Positions 45,604-54,740 of a stretch of 64,000 nt of DNA are shown piece by piece. Source of the DNA: JANMEX01 sp049696015. Lineage in GTDB: Bacteria > Pseudomonadota > Alphaproteobacteria > Rhizobiales > Rhizobiaceae. Under the pieces are notes generated by a model that was given only the letters and a program-made list of their open reading frames with translations, searched no databases and was not told where the DNA came from. The stretch lies in NCBI GenBank assembly GCA_049696015.1, contig JBAVTG010000216.1, positions 1 through 64,000 of the forward strand, given 5' to 3'. Every line of letters starts with the position of its first letter. Position 1 is the stretch's first letter. Made by a program: the position numbers and the translations under genes.

Positions 45604-45715
45604 ACCCGGCGCTATTGGTTTCCTTTGTCGGGGAGACTCTGGCCCTACACAGAGGCAAATGCTTCTGTGGCGTGAGCCGCAAGCATATCGGGAGAAATGC
45701 TCGTTGGTTCCTCCC

Positions 45716-46573
45716 CTACAGGCACGCCGCCAGCGGCGCTGACAGTGGCGTGCTGACCAGCCCGCTCATATGGACAAAGCCTTGATGCGTATCGCTCCCG
45801 TCAACATCGACCGATGCCCATTTGGTGAGGTAACGCTTTTTGACAGGCGGGTTCGGACGGACGCAGTGCGCGCGCGTGCCGTAAGCAATGGCACGAATGT
45901 GCAGGGGTGTTCCGGGCGCAAGTTCGCGAACAATTGGCGCACCGCCATCAGGTCCACGCCGCAGGTTCAGCGGCTCACTGGCTTTTACCTTGGTTTTGAA
46001 GCCAAGTGATTTGCTTGTCGTCACCATTGTCTTGAGTGCCTCCAGATCAAAAAGCGGCCCCGGATCAAACTTGCCCATGATTGCAACATCGTGGTGCCCG
46101 ACCACATCGGCAATCGGGTAGCGTTCAATCAAGTCTTTCGCGATGGTGTGGCAGGCCTCGATTTGCGCTTTCGGATAGGTTTCCCATTGCTGCATGGACG
46201 CATCATTTGGATTGTAAATCAGTTTGCCGGAGCTGTGCGGCGCGTTGCCATAGGCAAATCCTTTGTTCATCAGGCAGATGCCGACAGAGTCTTGACTCAC
46301 GGAACTGTCGAGCGTGATCCCTCCCTGTGCTTTCCAGTTGCTCAGACCCGGATGCGCGGCGGATTGGGTGAATGGGCGCGTCTGGAAGGCTTCGCCATCC
46401 TTTTCGATCAGGATGTGATAGCCAAGCTTGTTTTGGTTCAGCGCCGCAACGGCTTGCGCCACCGTATCGGTCACCGAATAGTGGATAACCAGCAGCTTTG
46501 GCGTCTGACTTTTGCCTACATGCAGCAGCGGCTTTTTGGCCAGACCGCTGATGAAATGATTGGTTATGCTCAC
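45716..46573 (-). CDS. N-acetylmuramoyl-L-alanine amidase (AmpD/Ami_2 type) with SH3-like tail
   Basis: The 285-residue protein is predicted to cut the amide bond between muramic acid and the peptide stem. Zinc-ligand candidates are H31 (LLVIHYSV), H160 (VGHHDV) and D170 (KFDPGPLFD), with the amidase segment LGYHILIEKDGEAFQTRPF. The C-terminus has an SH3b-like repeat (LNLRRGPDGGAPIVRELAPG). The open frame extends upstream, but GTG at 46573 follows AGGAGA and sits just after the patatin stop. There is no signal peptide, so it is cytoplasmic unless released or delivered. It is the last gene of a four-gene operon. Confidence 0.88.
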   Translation of the reverse strand: MSITNHFISGLAKKPLLHVGKSQTPKLLVIHYSVTDTVAQAVAALNQNKLGYHILIEKDGEAFQTRPFTQSAAHPGLSNWKAQGGITLDSSVSQDSVGICLMNKGFAYGNAPHSSGKLIYNPNDASMQQWETYPKAQIEACHTIAKDLIERYPIADVVGHHDVAIMGKFDPGPLFDLEALKTMVTTSKSLGFKTKVKASEPLNLRRGPDGGAPIVRELAPGTPLHIRAIAYGTRAHCVRPNPPVKKRYLTKWASVDVDGSDTHQGFVHMSGLVSTPLSAPLAACL

Positions 46574-46598
46574 GGAGTTCTCCTGTTGCAAACAGAGT

Positions 46599-47729
46599 TC
46601 AAACTGACGGCGGGGCGCCATCGGGACGATCTGCAGGGCCACCCTTGTCGGGCGTGAAGTATTTGCGGATGCGGCTTGCGGCATGGGCATAGCCCGCCTT
46701 GAGGATCAGGTTCTGCTGCGCGCGTGTCATCTTTGACAGCCGCGTCGGCACTTCCTGCGCTGCCACATATTCCGCCTTGGTCAGCATTTTCGGCATGTCT
46801 TCAGGATGATTCAATCCTGTCGTCAGCCCCCACATCGCCCCGGTGCGCGCGCCCGAGCGATAGGCATCGGCAAGAATGCGCTCACGCAGGTTTTCCGACT
46901 GATCCATCAAAATGTCGATGACCCTGAGCGATTGCTGCAGCCAGTCGCGGGCAGGGGTCTCATCATAGCCGAAGGGCTTTCCGGCATTGGAGACAAACAC
47001 GGTGCGCAGCCGTTTCCAGACTGTCTCCGTGCCCATGTTGTCATAAACGCCGCCGTCGGTGAGAACAGCTTTTTGTGTGAAAGGGGCACGCGCCAGATGA
47101 CCCTTGTCCGCAGCTGCGATGGTGCCGTCCGACAGGTCCACATCGGACGGCGACAGGAATGGCGGAAATGCCGCCGAGCAGGCGATGGCCCGCGACAGTT
47201 TCAGGTCAACGCCCTTGATGACACCGATGTGGTGGTCAGCGATATAATCCGGCCGGAAGCGCATGACAGCGCCGGTCATCAGGTTTGTCGCATTGAACAC
47301 GAACAGCGGCTTGGTCGGCAGGCTTGCCAGTTTGACATTCTTGGCAATGTGCTTGTCATAACTTTTGGCCGCCATGTCAGCGGCCGTCACAAGCGGCAAG
47401 ATGCCGACCAGCGCCGAACCGACGTCAATGGAATCCTCCGATTGGGCAATCAGCGGTTTCAGAAAAAGGTCCTTCAGGTTTGTGGCGACGCCTTTGGCAT
47501 CAAACGTCAGCTTGGGCCAGGCCACGGCCAGCGCCGCAGCCGTCATCGAACCGCCCGAAACGCTCGACACGCGCTTGAGCGGCTTGATCAGGCCAAGCTC
47601 GTTCATCCGGAAAATGGCACCGGCATGAAACAACATCGCCCGATAGCCGCCGCCGGAGATGCAAAGACCAGTGCCGTCCTCCAGCTTGTCGCCGTCTATT
47701 GCCGATAGTTTCGGTTTGTCCACGGGCAT
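46599..47729 (-). CDS. Patatin-like phospholipase
   Basis: The 376-residue protein has the patatin oxyanion loop SGGGYR (25-30), the nucleophile elbow SVSGGS (Ser58) and the catalytic Asp in DGGVYDNMG (D225). The elbow has Ser in place of the first Gly of GxSxG, a common variant. It is predicted to hydrolyse membrane lipids. There is no signal peptide, so it acts in the cytoplasm or as delivered cargo. A strong AAGGAGG site precedes the ATG, 11 bp after the MBL gene. Patatins are frequent effectors both in secretion systems and in phage defence. Confidence 0.92.
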   Translation of the reverse strand: MPVDKPKLSAIDGDKLEDGTGLCISGGGYRAMLFHAGAIFRMNELGLIKPLKRVSSVSGGSMTAAALAVAWPKLTFDAKGVATNLKDLFLKPLIAQSEDSIDVGSALVGILPLVTAADMAAKSYDKHIAKNVKLASLPTKPLFVFNATNLMTGAVMRFRPDYIADHHIGVIKGVDLKLSRAIACSAAFPPFLSPSDVDLSDGTIAAADKGHLARAPFTQKAVLTDGGVYDNMGTETVWKRLRTVFVSNAGKPFGYDETPARDWLQQSLRVIDILMDQSENLRERILADAYRSGARTGAMWGLTTGLNHPEDMPKMLTKAEYVAAQEVPTRLSKMTRAQQNLILKAGYAHAASRIRKYFTPDKGGPADRPDGAPPSV

Positions 47730-47740
47730 GGCGTCCTCCT

Positions 47741-48991
47741 TCAGATTGTTGGGGATAGTTGATAGATCAGGGCATGTTCATTTTTCACCGCCAGCCGGTT
47801 TTCAGCGCCGCGGAATTCGAAATTGACGTTCTCTGCAACGCCCGGCAGCGTCTTCAAATGCGCGATTGCCGCGCTGAGGGTTTTGACTTTCTTGGGGCCG
47901 TCAACAAATGACGGCAGCGTGCCGTCCAGCGGCACATAGTTCATGTCCCCGTTGGTAAACGCCATCGTGAACTTGCGCCCCTTGGCGGCTTCTCCCGCAA
48001 CGATTTCCAGCACTTCCGGGTCCGGGTTCTGGTCTTTGCCATTGGCGCAAAACACATAAATGTCGGCGGTTACGCCCGCGATGAACTTTTTCTGCACGTT
48101 GGCCTTTGAGCCATGGTGCGGCACTTTCAGAATATCGACATGGAATGGCTTGTTCTTTGTCTTCAACCCCTTGGCTTCAAGCGAGCGAAGGACAAAGTCG
48201 CCGCGCTGATCGCCAGTCAGCAGGATGCGCCGCTTCTCCCATTCAATCAGCATGGTGATCGATGACAGGTTCAACACGGAATTGTCTTCCGAAAATTCCT
48301 TGATGGCCGGCACGCCCGAGGCTGTGAGCGGAGTGCCAGGCGCAACGAGTTTGCTTTTCTTGGCCCATTCTTTCTTGAGGTTTTCCAGCTCTTCCTTGCC
48401 AGGATTGAGCACGACGATGTTCGCAGGTCCAAAGCTAGCCGCCTCATGCCCTGCCGCAATCAGATTCCCGCGATCTTCTGTGCCTTTGTTGACGCTTGTA
48501 TTTCCCGCACTGGCAAAAACCGAGAGATTATCGCCGTCGGCAATGCTAAGGCGCTCCAACTCATTGACCGTGGCCGCGTCGATATCGACTCCTTGCACAA
48601 CGCGCGAAAACGAATTGTGCCAAAGCCTTGGCGCTCTGATCTGTTCGCCGCCGTCGGGCAATGTGCCGTTGCCTGTCCAGCCGGTGAAGAGCCGGACAAC
48701 CCCGTCAATATGATCGTCGTGAACATGGGTGCAGACAACCAGATCCAGATCCAGCTGCGGGTCGCCAGCGGTGATGTCTTCGTCGGTTGATTTGGCGTCC
48801 CGCTCCGCCTTGATTTCCAGAAGGCGCGGAATGATCCGTGTCTTTAAAGGACTGTAAGAGCCGCCATTGTGGCTGCCGGTCGAGTCCGGCCCCGCGTCGA
48901 TCAGCATGACCCGCTCAAAACCCATGTCACCCATATAGCGGACGACGATAGCGTCGCCATGACCAGCGTCGATGGCTTCAAATGTGATCAT
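47741..48991 (-). CDS. Metallo-beta-lactamase-fold hydrolase (ComEC-like type)
   Basis: The 416-residue protein has an N-terminal MBL domain with DAGHGDAIVVRYMG, the metal motif THVHDDHIDG (H89, H91, D92, H94), LLTGDQRGD and VPHHGSKAN. These resemble the ComEC/Rec2-type MBL domain, which acts on nucleic acid or phosphodiester substrates, although the true substrate here is unknown. No membrane segments are present, so it is a soluble stand-alone enzyme. It has a GGGAGG site and is separated by 12 bp from the protease gene upstream and 11 bp from the patatin downstream. Confidence 0.9.
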   Translation of the reverse strand: MITFEAIDAGHGDAIVVRYMGDMGFERVMLIDAGPDSTGSHNGGSYSPLKTRIIPRLLEIKAERDAKSTDEDITAGDPQLDLDLVVCTHVHDDHIDGVVRLFTGWTGNGTLPDGGEQIRAPRLWHNSFSRVVQGVDIDAATVNELERLSIADGDNLSVFASAGNTSVNKGTEDRGNLIAAGHEAASFGPANIVVLNPGKEELENLKKEWAKKSKLVAPGTPLTASGVPAIKEFSEDNSVLNLSSITMLIEWEKRRILLTGDQRGDFVLRSLEAKGLKTKNKPFHVDILKVPHHGSKANVQKKFIAGVTADIYVFCANGKDQNPDPEVLEIVAGEAAKGRKFTMAFTNGDMNYVPLDGTLPSFVDGPKKVKTLSAAIAHLKTLPGVAENVNFEFRGAENRLAVKNEHALIYQLSPTI

Positions 48992-49003
48992 GCCGTCCTC
49001 CCT

Positions 49004-51289
49004 TCAAACCGACTGCAGCGCCCGCAGCGCGTCCACCAGGCCTGCGCCCTGAAAGTGCCGCTCGCGCCCCAGATCCGTCGCTGTGTTCATCAGGATTTGC
49101 TTGATCCTCTGCGGCTCGCCTATCAGCTCCGGGTAGCGGCCCATCAACAAAGCGCATACGCCCGAGACATGGGGCGCGGCCATCGAAGTTCCGTCCATGA
49201 TAAGCATCTTCTCGCCCGGAATGGCCGAGCGTATCTTTTCGCCCGGTGCGACGATATCCGGCTTCATCCGCCCGTCACCGGTCGGCCCGCGGCTGGAAAA
49301 ATAGCTGACGCCATAAGTGTGCGGCTCACTGTGGTGCGTCGCCCCGACCGTTATCACCTCTTGGGCATTGCCGGGATCGGTAATGGTCATTCCGCGATAG
49401 CCGACGCCGAGCTTGGCCTGTTTATGCTCTTTGTCAAAGCCGGAATTGCCAGCAGCGGCGACAACCACCGTGCCATTCCACACCAGCCGGTCGCAGGCAT
49501 CGCAAACCGGCGTTCGCCCGCAGGCATGGCTATCCACTTCAAATGGGATCGCCAGCGACAGGTTGATACCATGAATGGCAGGGCGCATCGGATCGCGGTT
49601 CAGCCATGCCACATAGTCAAGCGCCGCCAGAACGGTGAATTCATCGCCGCCGTCAACAGCAGTCGGGCCGTAACGCTTCTCTTGCCCCTCCTTGATTTCG
49701 GCGCGCGCCGTGTCGCCGTTTCCAAAAACACGCAGATCAAAGATTTTGATGTCGGGGCAAACGCCTTCAAATGGATCACTGTCGCCGATCACGCCGTTTC
49801 TCAGTTCGCGCCCTGCAAGGATGCCCGCCACATGCGTGCCGTGCGGATCGGAAGGCACTGGCGCAGTCAGGGGGTCCATGCGGATCAACCCCTCCAGAAG
49901 CGACCAGTTGAGCTGCCGTCCGGTGATGTTTTCATCACGGATCGATTTGAGCGAGCGCAAAAGCGCCATCCGCACCGGTCCTCGTTTTTCCAAGTCGGTC
50001 GAGTTACCGGTGATCCGATCGATAATAATGTCGATTTGGCTCGCATTTTCGGCCAGCAAATCCTGCAGGATCGTGAAGTCCAGTGTTGCCACAACACGCG
50101 TCTTTGGAGCGGCCGGCGGCTCCGACATATCAAAGACAGCGGCTTCTGCTGCGTTGTTGTCCGGATCCGCCGGCTTTGGCGCTTCCAGGAATACACTGTG
50201 CCTGGCATCGATACCGGTGTCGATAACCGCCCACGCCAGGTGCGATGTCTTGATGCCAAAAAGCTTCTTGGCGGCATCGGCCTTTACCGTAATGGCTGAT
50301 TGGTTGGCCCGGCCCGAAACTTTGGGCGGTCTTCCTGGCGCCGCCTGTTTCAAGGTTGGGCGATTGAGTTGGATCGACCAGATTGCGATTTCATCCGACA
50401 ACCCTTCGACCCCTGCATCTCGTTCATCATCGTCGGGCGGCAAGTTGCGGCTCTTGTCTTTGATCAGTTCCCTGTATTTCTGCCAGAAGGGCTCGAGCAC
50501 TTTGAGTTTGATGCGCGCTGCCGGTGCGTCTCGGCCCAATCTGACACGTTCGGGAAACAATTCCCGCTCGTCGTTCGTCAGTTCCGATTCAGCTGAATGG
50601 ACTGGTGCGAGTACATCGAAAAACTTGTCAAAATCCTCGTAATCGATTTCCTCTTCTGTCAGCAGGCCCTGTGTAAGCGCTGAAAGCGCTGCAAACCGGA
50701 AGAACTCGGTGTCATCCAGACTGACCATCGCTGACAGGACTGTCGCGCCCTTGTCGACTTGATCTTCCAGGTCTTTTTCCAGGAGGTCCTTATTGGAATA
50801 GGTTTGCTTCTTCCACCAGGCTGTCAGCGGCAGGAGGTAGTCCATCATCTCTTCAAATGTGACATCAATGGCCACATTGCGGGTCGTTGCCGCAATGCGG
50901 AATTTGCCCAGGTCTGCCTGATCACGCTCCCGCTGTTTGTCAGCCTCCAGCGTCGTGCCCCGTATCTCGCGCCTGCGGCCAAGGATGATCTGTCTGATCT
51001 TCTCGGCCAATTGTCCCGCGTGCCCCGCCGGACGCCCGTCGGGGCTCATCGTCTGCTTTGGGGTGAGGATGAGCGGCAGCCTGTACTTCTTGGCAATTCC
51101 GGTATTCTTCGACGGGTTGGACAGCCGCCAGCGGGCGAGCTTTAGAAACCAAACCCATACATCCGGACGTATCGGTGAATCCTGCGTGAACCGGCGCAGG
51201 CCAAAAGTCTCAAACACCAGACTCTGGATGAGAGAATCGGGCAGTTCCACGGGTTTTGGCTTTTCGGCCCGGTCTGATTGCTTCGCCAA
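49004..51289 (-). CDS. Subtilisin-like S8 protease with N-terminal extension
   Basis: The 761-residue protein carries the S8 triad: D357 (AVIDTGID), H483 (DPHGTHVAG) and S702 (GTSMAAPH). The first about 330 residues are a helical, charged extension not seen in ordinary subtilases. An insertion also separates Asp and His. It starts with TTG after GAGGGA; no ATG lies nearby, and there is no signal peptide or obvious propeptide, so it is probably cytoplasmic. It heads the four-gene operon (protease, MBL, patatin, amidase). The long N-terminal part may be a sensor or regulatory domain; that is inference. Confidence 0.9.
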   Translation of the reverse strand: MAKQSDRAEKPKPVELPDSLIQSLVFETFGLRRFTQDSPIRPDVWVWFLKLARWRLSNPSKNTGIAKKYRLPLILTPKQTMSPDGRPAGHAGQLAEKIRQIILGRRREIRGTTLEADKQRERDQADLGKFRIAATTRNVAIDVTFEEMMDYLLPLTAWWKKQTYSNKDLLEKDLEDQVDKGATVLSAMVSLDDTEFFRFAALSALTQGLLTEEEIDYEDFDKFFDVLAPVHSAESELTNDERELFPERVRLGRDAPAARIKLKVLEPFWQKYRELIKDKSRNLPPDDDERDAGVEGLSDEIAIWSIQLNRPTLKQAAPGRPPKVSGRANQSAITVKADAAKKLFGIKTSHLAWAVIDTGIDARHSVFLEAPKPADPDNNAAEAAVFDMSEPPAAPKTRVVATLDFTILQDLLAENASQIDIIIDRITGNSTDLEKRGPVRMALLRSLKSIRDENITGRQLNWSLLEGLIRMDPLTAPVPSDPHGTHVAGILAGRELRNGVIGDSDPFEGVCPDIKIFDLRVFGNGDTARAEIKEGQEKRYGPTAVDGGDEFTVLAALDYVAWLNRDPMRPAIHGINLSLAIPFEVDSHACGRTPVCDACDRLVWNGTVVVAAAGNSGFDKEHKQAKLGVGYRGMTITDPGNAQEVITVGATHHSEPHTYGVSYFSSRGPTGDGRMKPDIVAPGEKIRSAIPGEKMLIMDGTSMAAPHVSGVCALLMGRYPELIGEPQRIKQILMNTATDLGRERHFQGAGLVDALRALQSV

Positions 51290-51805
51290 TTCAAGTCCCT
51301 CGCATAGTTGCCGTCATTCTAAACGGTCTGCGCCGATGGTGGACAAAACTGCTCCAGCCATCGTTGCGCAGCCTCTTTGAGTCAGATGCGCCGGCTCAGA
51401 GCTCGCGGGCTTCTTATCTGAATTCTGAACGCGGCAGCGAACCATCGAGCGCATAGGCGTCAGCAGGCCGCGTAGCGCCGCAATTGCGCTAGCTGCATTC
51501 AATATCCTGCAGGGGGCCGTTCCGAACATGGCCATCACTCTTGGTCAACAGCAGCGATCTTTGTTGCTTGCCTGCCTTGAAGCACAACAACGGCGGCATT
51601 TTTTCGGACCTCGTTCACGCTACCGTAACGTCAGGTTGCGCGCAAGATGGGAACAGCCGTCCAATGAGATTGACGAAATTCAACGCCTATGCCCGCGATG
51701 ACGATTCAGGCAGTAAACACTGCGCGCAGTGCCAGCGCTCCGGCAGTGCGGCCATGCTTGTGGCAACCACGAATTCCAGCTCTGTTTTGATCGGCCGTCC
51801 GCCGC
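51290..51805. other. Intergenic stretch without supported gene
   Basis: This 516-bp stretch between the S8 protease and the monooxygenase relic holds only short, unconvincing frames. The promoter of the hydrolase operon must lie near its left end, but I could not pick a clear -35/-10 pair. Confidence 0.5.
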
Positions 51806-52162
51806 TTGTGGCGCGGTGAGGAAGTTCAGTTTGCGCAAGGCGAAGCGATGCTTGGCGTCCGCACGTTGCCACGCCCGGTGCAGCCTGAGTTACCTTTCTG
51901 GCTGGCAACGACAGGCCGCGATGACTCATTTGCCGCGGCGGGCGATATGGGCGCTCATGTTCTGACCCATCTGCTTGGCCAGGACATGGCGGATTTGACG
52001 CTGAAAATCGGCCTCTGCCGTGCAGTTCGCCTTCGCGCCGGCTATGCAGGCAGGGGCAAGGTAACGCTGATGGTGCATACTTTTTTCGCGCGAGACAGAC
52101 AGGCGGCACTCGCCGATGCGCTGACGCCGCTCAAACTTATCTTGCCGCTAGGCTTGATCTGA
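51806..52162 (+). pseudogene. Relic of a luciferase-like (MupA/Atu3671 type) monooxygenase
   Basis: The open frame reads as the middle of an FMN-dependent luciferase-like monooxygenase of the type found in NRPS/PKS clusters: WRGEEVQFAQGEA, then VRTLPRPVQPELPFWLATTG, AGDMGAHVLTHLLGQDMADL and GKVTLMVHTFF. Complete members of the family are several hundred residues; here only about 100 remain and both ends are lost. No NRPS or PKS gene is nearby. It is most likely the remnant of a deletion or of an old transfer event. Confidence 0.65.
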
Positions 52163-52351
52163 ACCGCGCTGCAGCCTGCGGGCCAAAAGCGGGCAAACGC
52201 ATCTCCGCCACTGCCAGAAATGCCATGCGCATTTCCTTCCATGCAATAACTCATTGTTATCGCTGAAAAGTCGCACTTCAATATAGAACGCACCCCCGCT
52301 ACATCTTCCAATGCGATAATCCGCATTATGGAACGAACTTGTTCTGATGTC

Positions 52352-53116
52352 CTACCAGCAGACAAACCCGCCATCGACGATCAGATCGTGGCCGGTAATG
52401 AAGCTTGCGGCATCGCTGGCCAAAAACACGGCGGGTCCTGCCATCTCTTCAGCTTCCGCAATGCGCTGCATCGGCGTCCCGGCGGCAAATTCCTTGAGCT
52501 GCTCGGCCACTTCCGGCCGCTTGTTCATCGGCGTCAGCGTATAGCCAGGGCTGATCACATTGACGCGAACGCCACGGTCCGCCCATTCCATCGCCAGACT
52601 TTTCGACAGATGGATCACCGCCGCCTTGGACGAATTGTAATGCGCCTGGTTCAGCCCGCGGTTGACAATCGTGCCGGACATCGAGGCGATGTTGATGATC
52701 GAGCCGCGCTTGCGTGGCAGCATCACCCTTGCTTCCGCCTGGCAGGACAGGAAAACCCCCGTCACATTGACCTCGTACAGCCGCTGCCATTGCGCAAGGC
52801 TCATGTCTTCGCCCGGCGCTGAATTGGCAATGCCGGCATTGTTGACGGCAATCTCAAGCGGTCCCAGATCACGCTCGATCTGCGAGACGGCAAAGGCGAG
52901 CGCGTCCGGCGTTTCAACAGACCCTTCCAGCACCAAGGCCCGGCGGCCAAGTTTGCGCACGGCTTCTGCCGTCACTTCAAGCCCGCCCTTGCTGTTGTGC
53001 CCGAAACAGGCCACGTCCGCGCCAGCCTCAGCCAGTCCGATGGCAATGGCCTCGCCAATGCCCGATCCTGCCCCGGTCACCAGCGCCACGCGTCCGGTCA
53101 AATCAAAAGCTTTCAT
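52352..53116 (-). CDS. SDR family oxidoreductase (sugar/polyol dehydrogenase type)
   Basis: The 254-residue protein is a classical short-chain dehydrogenase: NAD(P)-binding VTGAGSGIGEAIA, NNAG, catalytic Ser in NIASMSG and YxxxK as YNSSK, and a C-terminal HDLIVDGGFVCW. The ATG at 53116 has AGGAGAG upstream; the frame is open 23 codons further but without a site. It is divergent from the oxidoreductase-kinase pair, sharing a 284-bp control region. Within this cluster it probably oxidises a sugar or sugar alcohol. Confidence 0.9.
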   Translation of the reverse strand: MKAFDLTGRVALVTGAGSGIGEAIAIGLAEAGADVACFGHNSKGGLEVTAEAVRKLGRRALVLEGSVETPDALAFAVSQIERDLGPLEIAVNNAGIANSAPGEDMSLAQWQRLYEVNVTGVFLSCQAEARVMLPRKRGSIINIASMSGTIVNRGLNQAHYNSSKAAVIHLSKSLAMEWADRGVRVNVISPGYTLTPMNKRPEVAEQLKEFAAGTPMQRIAEAEEMAGPAVFLASDAASFITGHDLIVDGGFVCW

Positions 53117-53329
53117 CCCGCTCTCCTGCGCTTTGAAGTGCCGGGTGCTGACCGGCGCTGGTTCATGGTTGACGAAAATACGCACAATGCCAAGTGTTTA
53201 TCGCGACCGGCGCCTTGAAAAAGGCCATCAGCGCGCTTTGATTGTTCAACTAGTGCGCATTCATTCCAACAAAGATGCGCATTTTTTTAACAATAATTGG
53301 TGCGTGGATTGAAATATTCTATTGACGCT

Positions 53330-53343
53330 TGAACAATTGTTCA
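53330..53343. promoter_or_regulatory. Candidate SorC operator (perfect 14-bp palindrome)
   Basis: TGAACAATTGTTCA is a perfect palindrome in the divergent control region 53117-53400. A TTGTTCA half-site recurs at 53242-53248, and TGCGCATT is directly repeated near 53254 and 53274. The SorC-type regulator at 56249-57220 is the obvious candidate binder. Confidence 0.45.
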
Positions 53344-53400
53344 TGAAAACTGGAAAGCAGATCAGCAGACAATGAATGTCCGCCAAGAAGGATAATCATC

Positions 53401-54726
53401 ATGGCCCAACCCTATTTTGCCGACGAATTGTTGGCGCGCGCCAAGGAAAGAGGACCGATAACCATCGGGCTTGCGGGCGCCGGCCAAATGGGCACAGACA
53501 TTATCGTCCAGGTCGCGCTGATGCCGGGTTTGCGTATCGGCGCTATTGCCGAGGTGCGGGCCGAGACCGCCATCGACGGCGTGCTGCTGTCGGGGCGCGA
53601 GCGCGCTGACGTCGTCATCGCTTCCGGTGCCAACGCTATTGATGCGGCCATTGAAGCGGGCAAAATCGCCGTCACCGACAATCTTGATGCGTTGGCGCAG
53701 GCGGGGCGCATTGATGTGATCATCGATGCCACCGGCAATCCCAACATCGGCACGCTGTTCGCGCTTGAAGTGATGAAAAACGGCAAGCACCTTGTCATGC
53801 TCAATGTAGAGGCCGACATCACCATCGGGCGCTTTCTGAAGGAAGAGGCCCGCAAGGCTGGCGTTATCTATACCGGCGCGGCGGGCGATGAACCGGCCTG
53901 TACGCTTGAAATCATCGGCTTTGCCCGCAGCCTTGGCATGACCATCATTGCCGCCGGAAAGGGCAAGAACAATCCGCTCAAGATAGATGCCATGCCGGGT
54001 GACTACGAGGAAGAGGCCCGCGCGCGTAACATGAATGCGCGCATGCTGGTCGAGTTTGTCGATGGCTCCAAGACCGCCATTGAAATGGTCGCCATCGCCA
54101 ATGCCACCGGCCTTGTGCCCGATGTGCCAGGCATGCACGGCCCGGCGGCGACGCTGGATGAGCTTGCCTCTGTCCTCTGCCCCAAGGCTGATGGCGGCAT
54201 CCTGAACAAAAAGGGCGTCGTCGACTATTCCATCGGCAAGGGCGTTGCCCCCGGCGTGTTCTGTATTGTCGAAACACAGCATCCGCGCGTTTTAGAGCGC
54301 ATGATTGATCTGAAGGTCGGCAAAGGCCCCTATTTCACCCTTTACCGCCCCTATCATCTCACTTCGCTGGAAGTGCCGCTGTCTGCCGCCCGCGCTGTGA
54401 TGCATGGCACGGCCGATATGGTGCCGCTTGATCATCCCGTGGCCGAGGCCGTGGCGGTCGCCAAGCGCACCCTCAATCCAGGCGATACGCTGGGCATGAT
54501 CGGCGAGAGCGATTATCGCGGCCATGCTGTCACCTGGGCCGATGCGCGCGCCAAAGGCATGGTGCCGCTTGGCCTTGCCGAAAAGGCCAAGGTGATGAAA
54601 CCCGTCAAGGCCGGCGAGTTGCTGACCTACGAAAACTGCGTGCCGGACGATTCGCTTGTCGTCACCCAAATCCGCCGCCGCCTTGACCAGGCCGATGCCC
54701 GCTTTATGGATAAGGGCGCGGCCTGA
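53401..54726 (+). CDS. NAD(P)-dependent oxidoreductase with SAF domain (homoserine dehydrogenase-like)
   Basis: The 441-residue protein has a Rossmann N-terminus (GLAGAGQMGTDIIVQVAL), a homoserine dehydrogenase-like middle (VDVIIDATGNPNIGTLFALE-type segment; GAAGDEPACTLEIIGFARSL) and a C-terminal SAF-like region (AKVMKPVKAGELLTYENCV). This arrangement recurs in sugar and polyol utilisation clusters of alphaproteobacteria; the substrate is not settled. It starts after AGAAGG and is followed after 14 bp by the kinase. It is probably controlled from the palindrome-containing region upstream. Confidence 0.8.
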   Translation: MAQPYFADELLARAKERGPITIGLAGAGQMGTDIIVQVALMPGLRIGAIAEVRAETAIDGVLLSGRERADVVIASGANAIDAAIEAGKIAVTDNLDALAQAGRIDVIIDATGNPNIGTLFALEVMKNGKHLVMLNVEADITIGRFLKEEARKAGVIYTGAAGDEPACTLEIIGFARSLGMTIIAAGKGKNNPLKIDAMPGDYEEEARARNMNARMLVEFVDGSKTAIEMVAIANATGLVPDVPGMHGPAATLDELASVLCPKADGGILNKKGVVDYSIGKGVAPGVFCIVETQHPRVLERMIDLKVGKGPYFTLYRPYHLTSLEVPLSAARAVMHGTADMVPLDHPVAEAVAVAKRTLNPGDTLGMIGESDYRGHAVTWADARAKGMVPLGLAEKAKVMKPVKAGELLTYENCVPDDSLVVTQIRRRLDQADARFMDKGAA

Positions 54727-54740
54727 ACGGAGCCGACAGC

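Noticed and set aside
48869..50299. Plus-strand open frame of 476 codons
   Set aside because: It runs antisense to the S8 protease and MBL genes, both of which have clear catalytic motifs.
51541..51819. Plus-strand open frame of 92 codons before the monooxygenase relic
   Set aside because: It is in a different frame from the relic, has no recognisable motif and no clear ribosome-binding site.
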